Source of the DNA: Oscillospiraceae bacterium
Lineage (GTDB): Bacteria > Bacillota > Clostridia > Oscillospirales > Ruminococcaceae
Direction: 5' to 3'
Assembly: GCA_900768735.1 (NCBI GenBank)
Contig: CAAGDZ010000462.1
Span: 1-19,453, forward strand
DNA length: 19,453 nucleotides
Position numbers and translations under genes: made by a program. Below, one piece after another: positions 1 through 7,176 of this stretch. Each line of letters opens with the position of its first letter. Within the stretch, counting starts at the first letter, position 1. Under the pieces are notes generated by a model. It ran no database searches. It saw nothing but the letters and a program-made list of their open reading frames with translations, and had not been told where the DNA came from.

Positions 1-2232
1 GCTTACATCCATATAAGGGCACATAGCGGTCGAGTCGCCTATGCTGTGTACCGCAGCATAATCGGTGCTGAGGTTTGTCTTTGCGCTTGTTTCCGCGTCA
101 TCGGGGCCTATTGCCGTGGGATAATATACCTTGCCGTTAATCAGCCTTAACGCAAGCTCGGTCACGGTAAAGTCCTCTCTGTTTGCGTCCGGCAGCAGAT
201 ATTCGTCAACGGTAGCGCCGTATGTACCCGCCCAGAAGCGGAGCGTTACATCGTACGAATCGGTTGCCTCGTTGTACTTAAAATAGCTGTTGTCAATATG
301 TATAGCCTGACCGTCAAGGATTGTATACTGCCACTTGCCGATAGGTGCGATTATCTCATTTTCGGTGGTTGTAACGGCATTTTTAAAATAGCTGTCTCTG
401 CCATCGGTGTGGAAGGTGAAATATGCGCCGTCCTCAAGGCAGGGGACTGTATCCTGCTTTACTCCGTCAATATATATTTCGGAATTTGCGTTATCGCTTC
501 CGTCATTTGCCGTAACAGTAACAACACCGCTTACTTTTTCGCCCTCCGAGATATTTGTGCGTATACCCGAAACATCGCCGAGCTTGTTTATGTCAACCCT
601 GTATATCGGGCTCAGCGTGCTGCGGTATCTGTTATCCGCGCTTACATAAAACTCAACATAATCATGTGAGAAAATCTCATCAGCGGATATAAGCACTTCA
701 TAAAGATCAGGCACACGTCTGTTTGCCTCGGTATTGCTGTGCCACTTGCCCTCGCCGTCAAAGCGGTAGTAGGTAGTGATGCCGGTGCGTGGCAGAGCGC
801 CCGTCTGCTCAAAATAGAAGTTTACGCGTATCTCCTCATTCTGCATAATAGAGGTCGGCACGGTGTCGTCAAGCTGTAATTTAAGAGCCGAGCCGTCGTC
901 CTTTACATAGGCGTACTGGCTGTAATCCACCACACCCATTGAGGTGGCTGCGTTTGCGCCTGTCAGTATCATCTCCGGACCCTCAGGATTTACCGAAAGC
1001 ATAGCGGATTTGTTATCCTTGCAGTCGGTAGCTCCGACATAAGCGTAGGACGATACCAGAGTTTTTCCGCTTTCACCGAGCTTGTATATCTGGAAAGAGC
1101 GGTTTGTGTTATTAAGCCCGTTCTGATTTATGAAAACATAAACCGGTACAGAGTCGGGGATATTGTACGCCGCGCGGAACTCTTCCTCGGTAGGGAAGCT
1201 TGTATATCCCGAAAGCGTGTTCTTTCTGAAGCACCACAGCACCGCTGTGCCGCCAGCGGGTATCGTGCAGCCCTCGGACGAAAACTCGCTTGTTTCTCCG
1301 TCCTGATAGTGATAGAGTGTAAGCGGCTTTGCCGAGCCCTCTTTTACTCCGTATATAATGCTGTAATCCTTATTCAGGTCTACCGCGCTGTCGGTGGTAT
1401 TGATTACCTCGATACACTCCATATAGTCATCTGCAGTACCGTATGCTGTGCTTCTGTTGACATCGTTGGGTCTTACCTCGGTTAAATATACGCCTTTTGC
1501 GTACTCCTCATCGGGCACGTTTGCCTGTACCAGTCCGTTAAACTGTGCGGAATATACATATCCTGCCGAAGGGAGATTCATCTCTCTGTATACCTGCATA
1601 TCGCTGCCTATATCGGGGACTTTGAGCGTAACCGAAAATCCGTCCATGGTGTCAACCTTGTCAGTCGCGGTGAACGTGGACACTACCTTGCCGTCCGTCT
1701 TGCTCTTTATTGTAAAGGTAGATGTAACGCCCCAGTTTACTCCGCATTCGATTTTGAGAACAACTGCGTCATCGGGTACGCGCATCTCCTCGCGGAACTC
1801 CGCCTCGGTAGGTATAGCCGATGAAACATCGCTGCGATAATTCCACAGCACAACAGCCTGACCCTTGTTTATGGTTATGTCGCTGCTTCCGCTCATATCG
1901 GTTACTGTAAGAGGCGTATCACCGTAATAGATTTCATATAAGTCGTTGAGCTTAATCGGCTGCTTGTGCGTACTTGCAACCTCGATAAATTCCATAAGGT
2001 CTGTCGTGCTTGTATAGGTACGGATAGCCGAATATCCGCCTGCCGCACGCTTGTCATTCTTTTCACTTCTGTCTACATCATTCTGGTAGATTTCTGTCAG
2101 CCAGAGTCCCTCGCTGTTGAATACCGGCGAGCTTGCAGGCTCTGCTGCTGCATTAGTCAGAGCAAGCGGTGCATAGCCGTCAATCATAACAGCCGCCGCA
2201 AGCAAACCGGCCGCAATTTGTTTTACTTTCAT
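1..2232 (-). CDS. Secreted protein with tandem lamin-tail-like (LTD) domains, partial
   Basis: The open frame begins at ATG 2232 and runs off the window edge, so the visible 744 residues lack the C-terminus. A signal peptide spans about residues 1-30 (KQIAAGLLAAAVMI core, cleavage near NAAA/EP). Two homologous blocks follow. Block 1 (about 43-230) has WLTEIYQNDVDRS, then MEFIEV, KLNDLYEIYYG and KGQAVVLWNY. Block 2 (about 247-415) has YLTEVRPNDVNRS, then MECIEVIN, DLNKDYSIIYG and AGGTAVLWCF. This hydrophobic/Asn pattern is that of lamin-tail domains (seen, from family knowledge). Residues about 450-560 and 565-690 look like beta-sandwich/Ig-like domains. The missing C-terminus may hold a catalytic domain, so the function is open; an extracellular adhesive or nucleic-acid/phosphoester role is only inference. 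An AAAGGA ribosome site lies upstream of the start. Confidence 0.8.
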   Translation of the reverse strand, partial: MKVKQIAAGLLAAAVMIDGYAPLALTNAAAEPASSPVFNSEGLWLTEIYQNDVDRSEKNDKRAAGGYSAIRTYTSTTDLMEFIEVASTHKQPIKLNDLYEIYYGDTPLTVTDMSGSSDITINKGQAVVLWNYRSDVSSAIPTEAEFREEMRVPDDAVVLKIECGVNWGVTSTFTIKSKTDGKVVSTFTATDKVDTMDGFSVTLKVPDIGSDMQVYREMNLPSAGYVYSAQFNGLVQANVPDEEYAKGVYLTEVRPNDVNRSTAYGTADDYMECIEVINTTDSAVDLNKDYSIIYGVKEGSAKPLTLYHYQDGETSEFSSEGCTIPAGGTAVLWCFRKNTLSGYTSFPTEEEFRAAYNIPDSVPVYVFINQNGLNNTNRSFQIYKLGESGKTLVSSYAYVGATDCKDNKSAMLSVNPEGPEMILTGANAATSMGVVDYSQYAYVKDDGSALKLQLDDTVPTSIMQNEEIRVNFYFEQTGALPRTGITTYYRFDGEGKWHSNTEANRRVPDLYEVLISADEIFSHDYVEFYVSADNRYRSTLSPIYRVDINKLGDVSGIRTNISEGEKVSGVVTVTANDGSDNANSEIYIDGVKQDTVPCLEDGAYFTFHTDGRDSYFKNAVTTTENEIIAPIGKWQYTILDGQAIHIDNSYFKYNEATDSYDVTLRFWAGTYGATVDEYLLPDANREDFTVTELALRLINGKVYYPTAIGPDDAETSAKTNLSTDYAAVHSIGDSTAMCPYMDVS

Positions 2233-2271
2233 TGGATTTTTCCTTTCAGAAATTATTTTGTGCTTTAATGC

Positions 2272-2302
2272 TACATATTTTATTTTAATCTCCGAATGTC
2301 AA
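2272..2302 (-). promoter_or_regulatory. Candidate sigma-A promoter for the LTD protein gene
   Basis: On the minus strand there is a perfect -35 TTGACA (2302-2297). The best -10 choices are imperfect: TATGTA at 2277-2272 (19-base spacer) or an AT-rich TAAAAT only 14 bases away. The location between the upstream terminator and the ATG at 2232 is right for a promoter, but the -10 assignment is uncertain. Confidence 0.35.
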
Positions 2303-2341
2303 ATCCGAAAGCAGATAATTGTAAATGAAAAGTAAAATATA

Positions 2342-2364
2342 AAGCCCCCGCAAAGCGGGGGCTT
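2342..2364 (-). terminator. Rho-independent terminator of the surface-protein gene
   Basis: A perfect 10-bp GC-rich stem (AAGCCCCCGC / GCGGGGGCTT) with a 3-base loop is followed on the minus strand by a T-rich run (TATATTTTACTTTT). It starts 34 bases past the stop codon of the gene at 2398-3435 and separates it from the LTD gene. Confidence 0.92.
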
Positions 2365-2397
2365 CGATAACTCAATGTTTATTCCTCGTCAAAGAAA

Positions 2398-3435
2398 TTA
2401 CTTTCTCTTCTTAGAAACAACGATTGCGCCTGTAGCGAGAACTGCTACGCCTGCTACTACTGCAAGGCTCTCAACACCTGTGTTGGAGTTGGGCTTTGTA
2501 GTATCGCCTGTTGTAGGAGCGTCTGTTGTAGGAGCGTCTGTTGTAGGAGCATCTGTTGTAGGCTCGTCAACTACGGGTGTGTCTGTTGTAGGCTCATCTG
2601 TTGTAGGCTCGTCTGTTGTGGGATCATCTGTTGTAGGATCATCAGTTGTAGGATCGTCAACTGTAGGCTCGTTAGAGATACCTCTGAGCTCATTGCCGAC
2701 TGCTGTGTACTTAGCGATTGTTTCCTGGTCGCCCTCAATATCGAGGTCTTCAAAGGTGATGTCGAAGTAAAGTGCTTCGTCATCTCTCCACTGCATACCG
2801 TTGTTGCCGATAGCAAGACCCATCTTAAGTACACCTGCGGAAGTACCTGTTACGCCGGATGATTCAATAGCAGCGCTGGGGTACATTTCGAGAACGTATG
2901 TCTGACCGAGTGTAAATACATGGTCTTCGTCAGAGTTGTCGATTAACTCGCCGGCAGTGTTCTTGATAGCAACTAATTCAGGAGATGCACCGCTGTCGAT
3001 CCACTTCCAGTTAGTAGCGCCGCCGAGCTGAATGAAGCCCTGGCAGAAGAAGCCGGTGTAGTCAAGATCATCGGGGTTTTCTTCAGCATAAGCCTTGTCG
3101 CTTGCGGAAGCGTCAAGTGTAAATGTTACGCTAACCTTGTCAACCTTTGACCAGAGGTCGTAGTTCTGCTCGAGAACCAGCTTGCAGGAATCCTCGTTTT
3201 CGTTGTCCTCGGGGCCTTCGCCGAAAATATCCATTGTGTCACCGTAAACATCGTATCCGGTGTTGTCGGAGCTGAGGCCGAGAAGCTGCTGTCCGTTGTC
3301 AGCTACACGAATTTCGGTTTTGTTTGTTAAGCCGTAGATACCGCCGTCAATGTCATAAGCGCTTGCTACAGCAGCTAAAGCAGTTGTCGCTAAAGCAGAA
3401 GCAGCAATGCCGGCCATGATTTTTGTTAACTTCAT
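2398..3435 (-). CDS. Cell-surface protein with xPTTD repeat stalk and sorting-type C-terminus
   Basis: This is a 345-residue exported protein. Start ATG 3435 is chosen because an AAGGAGGA ribosome site sits directly upstream and the signal peptide begins there (MKLTKIMAGIAASALATTAL, cleavage near ASAYD, about residue 26). An in-frame upstream ATG at 3498 would bury the ribosome site inside the gene. Residues about 27-250 form an unrecognised, acidic, probably beta-rich globular domain with a Trp-containing strand (WKWIDSG). Residues 256-310 are eleven five-residue xPTTD-type repeats, a wall-spanning stalk. The end has NSNTG (316-320), a hydrophobic segment (322-340) and SKKRK, which is the layout of a sortase signal with a non-LPxTG motif. 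Attachment to wall or membrane is likely. The ligand is unknown; a carbohydrate-binding role is possible but not shown. Confidence 0.85.
   Translation of the reverse strand: MKLTKIMAGIAASALATTALAAVASAYDIDGGIYGLTNKTEIRVADNGQQLLGLSSDNTGYDVYGDTMDIFGEGPEDNENEDSCKLVLEQNYDLWSKVDKVSVTFTLDASASDKAYAEENPDDLDYTGFFCQGFIQLGGATNWKWIDSGASPELVAIKNTAGELIDNSDEDHVFTLGQTYVLEMYPSAAIESSGVTGTSAGVLKMGLAIGNNGMQWRDDEALYFDITFEDLDIEGDQETIAKYTAVGNELRGISNEPTVDDPTTDDPTTDDPTTDEPTTDEPTTDTPVVDEPTTDAPTTDAPTTDAPTTGDTTKPNSNTGVESLAVVAGVAVLATGAIVVSKKRK
2506..2670 (-). repeat. 15-bp tandem coding repeat (xPTTD stalk)
   Basis: Eleven consecutive 15-bp units encode DPTTD, EPTTD, TPVVD and APTTD variants in the surface protein. The units group by their first residue (EPTVD, then DPTTD x3, EPTTD x2, TPVVD, EPTTD, APTTD x2 and APTTG), which suggests recent unit duplication. 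A length-variable low-complexity array of this type could expand or contract by slippage. Confidence 0.9.
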
Positions 3436-3480
3436 GGGAAAGTCCTCCTTAAAAAATAAAAAACTGTTGTTTTCATATTG

Positions 3481-3498
3481 TTGCACACAATAGTGCAA
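3481..3498. promoter_or_regulatory. Palindromic operator-like site TTGCAC-N6-GTGCAA
   Basis: A perfect 6-bp inverted repeat with a 6-base spacer lies just downstream of the predicted transcription start of the surface-protein gene. A third copy of the half-site GTGCAA is at 3574-3579, upstream of the -35 element. It could be a repressor operator or a small 5'-UTR hairpin. The binding protein is unknown. Confidence 0.4.
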
Positions 3499-3510
3499 CT
3501 TTACACAAAT

Positions 3511-3539
3511 ATTTTACCATTTGATCACATCAAAGTCAA
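3511..3539 (-). promoter_or_regulatory. Sigma-A promoter of the surface-protein gene
   Basis: The minus strand shows -35 TTGACT (3539-3534), an exact 17-base spacer, and -10 TAAAAT (3516-3511), about 75 bases upstream of the chosen ATG at 3435. This places transcription start near 3504 and gives a 5' leader of roughly 70 bases. Confidence 0.7.
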
Positions 3540-3639
3540 TGTACATATTGCCTAAAAACCATTCAGATTTTTTGTGCAATCACGTTAACATTTCAATAAT
3601 ATTTAAAGTAATTTAAGTAAATTTGCGAGTGAAGCAATA

Positions 3640-3867
3640 TCAGAACTCATCTTCCTCGTCTCTTGCATTCCAAAGCTCGACAAGGCGCTCCATTTCCTCC
3701 TCGGTCAGCGAGATGCCCTTTCCCATACGGCTGTGGTCGGGCGCCCAGGAGCGTATGTCATATTTCGGCTCGCGGTCGTTCCAGCTCACCATGTTAAGCT
3801 CGATGTTATAGCGTCCCTCGCTGATAACGCCAAGCTCCTTTGTTATTTCGTACTTAAACTCTGCCAT
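3640..3867 (-). CDS. YdbC/PC4-family ssDNA-binding protein
   Basis: This 75-residue protein matches the YdbC family by its whole sequence. The N-terminal beta strands read FKYEITKELGVISEG, the family signature is REPKYDIRSWAPDHSRMGKGISL, and an acidic helix follows (TEEEMERLVELW). YdbC proteins are bacterial relatives of the transcription coactivator PC4 and bind single-stranded nucleic acid as dimers (family knowledge). The start is ATG 3867, with a GGAG ribosome site inside the last codons of the upstream phosphoesterase-like gene. The two genes are 4 bases apart and surely co-transcribed. The link to the two glycosylase genes upstream suggests, but does not prove, a role in repair or in handling ssDNA. 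No clear terminator follows. Confidence 0.88.
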   Translation of the reverse strand: MAEFKYEITKELGVISEGRYNIELNMVSWNDREPKYDIRSWAPDHSRMGKGISLTEEEMERLVELWNARDEEDEF

Positions 3868-3871
3868 TTTG

Positions 3872-4606
3872 TCATTCTCCTTTTTCCTTTTTGGTTTTTT
3901 CGGCTTTCGGCTTTTTCACCTTTTCAAGCCGTGTATCATCAGCGACTGTCACGCTGTCAAATAAGCAGTGATAGCGCGGAGGTATGAGTTTGTTTATATG
4001 CCGCTTTCCGAAATACCACATCTTAAACTTCGTGTTTTCAAGGATTTTGTCCAGATATGTATTTATATGGTTGCGGCTTATTGTGCCGATGTCGATAAAT
4101 TCGCTCAGCCGCGCGGGCGGCTCGTAGGTGATTATAAAATCGGCGCTGTTGCCGTTCTTTTCAAGGTTTGCGAGTCCTAAAGCCAGCTCCTCGTCGGTCG
4201 GCAGCTCCTTTATCCAGTTTTTCTCGTCATCCGGCTCGAGATAAGAGCCGTTTTCCTCGCTCTGTCCGCCGCCGAAGGTGAACACGCGCTTTTCGGCAAT
4301 TGTATAATACTGCCCGCGCATAAGCTGTCGGAGGTTGCCGCTGATATGCCGCGTCATTCCGCCGCACCACTCCTCGGTCGGATATTTTTCGAGCAAATCA
4401 AAATTTTCGTGTACGCCCTCGACAAAAAGCACATCGTACTTTTTACTTCCGAGCTTTTTCAGCAGGCTTTTCTCCTTTTTGTCGCCCTTCCAGATACAGC
4501 CGAAGTCGCCTGTGATAATCAGCGCGTCACCGCGCCTGAGCTTTTTCAGTACGGGCGATTTAAACCGCGACAAATCGCCGTGCAAATCACCGGTAACGCA
4601 AATCAT
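3872..4606 (-). CDS. Metallophosphoesterase-fold protein with altered metal-site motifs
   Basis: This 244-residue calcineurin-like phosphoesterase relative has the first two motifs intact: GDLHG near residues 6-10 and GDFG near 33-36. Family landmarks such as LMRGQYYTI and FTFGGGQS are recognisable. Later motifs depart from canon: the GNHE site is GVHEN, the usual TH..P site is TYEPP, and the usual GHxH is GKRH. Three expected ligand or catalytic positions (Asn, His, His) are thus changed, so metal binding or catalysis may be weak or lost (inference). The C-terminus is Lys/Glu-rich (KKPKAEKTKKEKGE). The start is ATG 4606 with a GGGAG site. It sits 51 bases after the ung stop and 4 bases before the YdbC gene. 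Substrate unknown. Confidence 0.82.
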   Translation of the reverse strand: MICVTGDLHGDLSRFKSPVLKKLRRGDALIITGDFGCIWKGDKKEKSLLKKLGSKKYDVLFVEGVHENFDLLEKYPTEEWCGGMTRHISGNLRQLMRGQYYTIAEKRVFTFGGGQSEENGSYLEPDDEKNWIKELPTDEELALGLANLEKNGNSADFIITYEPPARLSEFIDIGTISRNHINTYLDKILENTKFKMWYFGKRHINKLIPPRYHCLFDSVTVADDTRLEKVKKPKAEKTKKEKGE

Positions 4607-4657
4607 TATATAAAGTCTCCCTTCCGGATATGTAAAATCTGTAAAAACGTGTCTTTG

Positions 4658-5380
4658 TCAGCGCAAGGCTCCCGCCGCTCCCGCTTTGGCGTTATCCGAC
4701 GCGCCGGTCGGCGTAATCTGCCAGTCGATAGGTTCTATTCCGTTTGCGGCGAGGAAATTATTCACCTTTGAAAAATGGTGGCAGCCGAAAAATCCATTGT
4801 ACGCCGACAGCGGGCTCGGATGCGCGGCGGTGAATATTCCGTGCCTTTTGTTTGTGATAAGCGGCATTTTTGCCTTTGCGTTGCCACCCCAGAGTATAAA
4901 AGCTATCGGCGTTTCGCGCTCGTTGAGCAGGGAAATTATGCGGTCGGTGAGCAGCTCCCACCCCTTACCGCGGTGACTTCCCGCCATGCCCTCTCTTACC
5001 GTCAGCGAGGTGTTTAACAGCAGTACACCCTGTCTTGCCCAGTCGGTAAGACAGCCGTAGCTTGTGTCAACCTTTATATTAAGGTCGCTTTCAAGCTCCG
5101 CGTATATGTTTTTCAGCGACGGCGGCGGTACAACCCCGGGCTGTACCGAAAAGCAGAGTCCGTGCGCCTGTCCCGCACCGTGATAGGGATCCTGCCCGAG
5201 CAGAACCGCCTTTACCTTGCTGTATGGGGTGTATTTCAGCGCGTTGAAGATACAATCGGCGGGCGGATATACATTATAATTGTTATATTCGTTTACAAGA
5301 AAGCGTCTGAGCTTTTTATAGTATTCGCTTGAAAACTGGTCGGCGAGAAGCTCGTCCCATTCGTTGCCGATATTTACCAT
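4658..5380 (-). CDS. ung: Uracil-DNA glycosylase (family 1)
   Basis: The enzyme removes uracil from DNA as the first step of base-excision repair. It is 240 residues long, normal for the family. The water-activating motif GQDPYH is at residues 62-67 (Asp64), the PPPSLKNIY segment at 85-93, LLLNTSLTVREG at 120-131, and the DNA-intercalating loop HPSPLSA at 187-193 (His187) followed by NGFFGCHHFSKVN. All key residues are present. About 20 residues rich in Ala/Gly trail beyond the usual IDWQI end; they look dispensable. The start is ATG 5380 with a GGGAG ribosome site. The gene begins 17 bases after the OGG1-type glycosylase gene, giving a glycosylase pair in one operon. Confidence 0.97.
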   Translation of the reverse strand: MVNIGNEWDELLADQFSSEYYKKLRRFLVNEYNNYNVYPPADCIFNALKYTPYSKVKAVLLGQDPYHGAGQAHGLCFSVQPGVVPPPSLKNIYAELESDLNIKVDTSYGCLTDWARQGVLLLNTSLTVREGMAGSHRGKGWELLTDRIISLLNERETPIAFILWGGNAKAKMPLITNKRHGIFTAAHPSPLSAYNGFFGCHHFSKVNNFLAANGIEPIDWQITPTGASDNAKAGAAGALR

Positions 5381-5397
5381 TGTATCAACTCCCGATA

Positions 5398-6186
5398 TTA
5401 AATTCCGTGCGTTCTTGCATAGTCGAAAAGATACTGCTGTGCTATGCCCTCCGCGCCCTTAATACACTCGGGCAGACCGTCGGGGTAAAGCTGTGCCACC
5501 ACCCGCTTTATCCACACGTCACGCGGAAAAGCCTCGGTCTTATAATAGCCGAACAGCAGTACGCAGTCAGCGACCTTGTCACCCACGCCCTTGATTTTCT
5601 TTAATTCCTGTCTGCCCTGTTCATAGTCCATATCCGCAATGGCAGAAAGGCTTACCTCGCCGCTCTCGAGCTTTTGCATCGCGTCGGCTATGTACTTTGC
5701 GCGAAAGCCCGACCGAAGCGGCGCTAAGTCCTCGTCGGTTATGCCGTAAAGCTGTTTTTCGGTCGGGAAAAGATAGCCGAACTCCCGCTTTTCTCCGAAG
5801 CTCTCGCAAAGCCGCTCTATTATGCCGGTTATGCGCTTTATGTTGTTGTTCTGAGATATTATAAAGCTTATCAGCGTCTCAAACGGCTGCTGGCGCAGGA
5901 TTCGTATGCCGCTTTTTTCGGCGCACGCCTCTTTTAAATACCTGTCCTGCGAAAATCGCCCGATGAGCGCACCGTAGTCGGTGTCGAGGTCAAAATAATT
6001 CCGCCAGAACGGTATATCGTCGCTCTCACAGTCCAGCGTTATTTTTTCTCCGTCTGCTCTGAGCGTTAAATACTTATCCCCGACAATTCCGCTGAACACG
6101 CCGTCCTGCTCGCGCCAGCGGAAGGCCTGTCCGCAGAAAAGTATCTGACGCGGGTCAAAGTTCTTACATTCAAAGGTATATTCCAT
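5398..6186 (-). CDS. 8-oxoguanine DNA glycosylase/AP lyase (OGG1 type, HhH-GPD)
   Basis: The 262-residue product has the OGG1-family layout. An N-terminal TATA-box-like domain carries GQAFRWREQDGVFSG. A helical domain has FIISQNNNIKRI, matching the SSNNN-type lesion-recognition motif. The helix-hairpin-helix LKKIKGVGDKVADCVLLF holds the catalytic Lys, and FPRDVWIKR holds the conserved Asp. It should excise oxidised guanine and nick the abasic site. ATG 6186 is preferred because AAGGAA lies 11 bases upstream. An in-frame TTG at 6234 would add 16 residues but has no ribosome site. It is the first gene of the minus-strand repair cluster (glycosylase, ung, phosphoesterase-like, YdbC). Confidence 0.93.
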   Translation of the reverse strand: MEYTFECKNFDPRQILFCGQAFRWREQDGVFSGIVGDKYLTLRADGEKITLDCESDDIPFWRNYFDLDTDYGALIGRFSQDRYLKEACAEKSGIRILRQQPFETLISFIISQNNNIKRITGIIERLCESFGEKREFGYLFPTEKQLYGITDEDLAPLRSGFRAKYIADAMQKLESGEVSLSAIADMDYEQGRQELKKIKGVGDKVADCVLLFGYYKTEAFPRDVWIKRVVAQLYPDGLPECIKGAEGIAQQYLFDYARTHGI

Positions 6187-6241
6187 ATCAATCGGTTTTC
6201 CTTGTTTTTTGACGTTGCGAAAATAATTTTTCAAAAATCAC

Positions 6242-6270
6242 TTGATTATTTCCGTTATATATAATACAAT
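6242..6270 (+). promoter_or_regulatory. Candidate promoter of the DUF6062-like gene
   Basis: The plus strand shows TTGATT (6242-6247), a 17-base spacer and TACAAT (6265-6270). Transcription would start near 6277, about 138 bases before the ATG at 6415. The element overlaps the opposing promoter of the repair cluster, so the two polymerase sites appear mutually exclusive. Confidence 0.45.
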
Positions 6271-6289
6271 ATTAACAGAAAAATTACAA
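6261..6289 (-). promoter_or_regulatory. Sigma-A promoter of the glycosylase repair cluster
   Basis: The minus strand shows -35 TTGTAA (6289-6284), a 17-base spacer and -10 TATTAT (6266-6261), about 75 bases upstream of ATG 6186. This spacing supports the ATG start over the TTG at 6234, which would leave a leader of only about 20 bases. Confidence 0.55.
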
Positions 6290-6323
6290 GAGCGTATACA
6301 AAAATTTTTTGTGCTTTTAGTAT

Positions 6324-6354
6324 ATTTGTCGATTGATAACCCACGCCGACAAAT
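6324..6354. promoter_or_regulatory. Inverted repeat ATTTGTCG-N15-CGACAAAT
   Basis: A perfect 8-bp inverted repeat with a 15-base spacer lies in the leader of the DUF6062-like gene, between its candidate promoter and its ATG. The spacing of about two helical turns between half-site centres fits a dimeric regulator. A loose RNA hairpin is the alternative. Confidence 0.3.
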
Positions 6355-6414
6355 TTCCCGCTTTTTCGGGCGGAAGTATTTTCACAAATCAAAACGAAGG
6401 GACGGATTCAAAAA

Positions 6415-7119
6415 ATGAGAGAAAGCATACTGACCATACCTGTAAACGAGGTATTCGAGCCGAGAGAGGGCTGTCCTATCTGCCGTATGAGGGACACCGT
6501 AGAGCAGCATATCTGCGAGTACATAATGGGCGCGGCAATGATGGAGCCGGATGTCAGGATAGAGACAAACAAGCTCGGCTTCTGCCATACTCATTATTCT
6601 CAGCTTATGAAGCAGAACAACCGCCTGTCGCTCGGACTTATGCTGAACAGCCATTTAGAGGAGCTTCGCGGCAACATATTCGAGAAAAAAGGACTTTTCG
6701 TATCAAAGGACTCAAAGGCGAAAAAGGCGGGCGAGTTAAGAGATACCTGCTTTGTCTGCTCAAAGGTACAGTGGGGTATAGACCACATGATGGAAACCGT
6801 CTTTACCATGTTTGCAAAGGACGGAAAGTTCAAAAACCTGTTCAAGTCGCAGGAGTGCTTCTGCGTTCCGCACTATCACTACCTTGCGGAGAAAAGCGTG
6901 GAAAAGATGTCAAAGGCGGACAGACCCGAGTTTATGAAGGCGCTTGACGAAATCATGCAGAATTATATAAAGCAGCTCAACAGCGATGTAAACGACTTCT
7001 GCAACAGCTTTGACTACCGCAACGCGGGAAAGCTGCACTCCGCAGAGATGGAGCACGTCCGCACATCGGTAGAGCGCGCTGTCGAATTTCTGACCTCGCG
7101 CAAACCGGAGCAAAAATAA
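6415..7119 (+). CDS. DUF6062-like protein with two Cys/His motif pairs
   Basis: The 234-residue soluble protein resembles the DUF6062 family found in Firmicutes; its function is unknown. It holds two similar halves. In the first, CPIC (C20, C23) pairs with FCHTHY (C57, H60). In the second, CFVC (C112, C115) pairs with CFCVPHYH (C150, H153). Each half has C-x2-C followed by C-x2-H, which suggests two zinc sites or redox-active thiols. The C-terminal part is helical (EFMKALDEIMQNYIKQL). No signal peptide or TM segment is seen. Start ATG 6415 follows GAAGGGA. The gene stands between the divergent repair cluster and the atp operon and has no obvious terminator before the next promoter. Confidence 0.8.
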   Translation: MRESILTIPVNEVFEPREGCPICRMRDTVEQHICEYIMGAAMMEPDVRIETNKLGFCHTHYSQLMKQNNRLSLGLMLNSHLEELRGNIFEKKGLFVSKDSKAKKAGELRDTCFVCSKVQWGIDHMMETVFTMFAKDGKFKNLFKSQECFCVPHYHYLAEKSVEKMSKADRPEFMKALDEIMQNYIKQLNSDVNDFCNSFDYRNAGKLHSAEMEHVRTSVERAVEFLTSRKPEQK

Positions 7120-7176
7120 GTGATTAATCTGCCTTAACTGTTTGGATAACTATACCAAAAAAATTTGATTTTTCTA

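Noticed and set aside
298..2268. Several plus-strand open frames of 80-130 codons opposite the LTD gene
   Set aside because: They are antisense to a continuous 744-codon frame with a signal peptide and domain repeats, lack ribosome sites and have no recognisable content.
2506..2670. Regular short repeats that could be taken for a CRISPR array
   Set aside because: Units are 15 bp with no spacers and keep the reading frame of a surface protein.
2375..2770. Plus-strand frame encoding a VVGSS-rich repetitive peptide
   Set aside because: It is the reverse reading of the xPTTD repeat stalk on the minus strand; the repetition is inherited from that gene.
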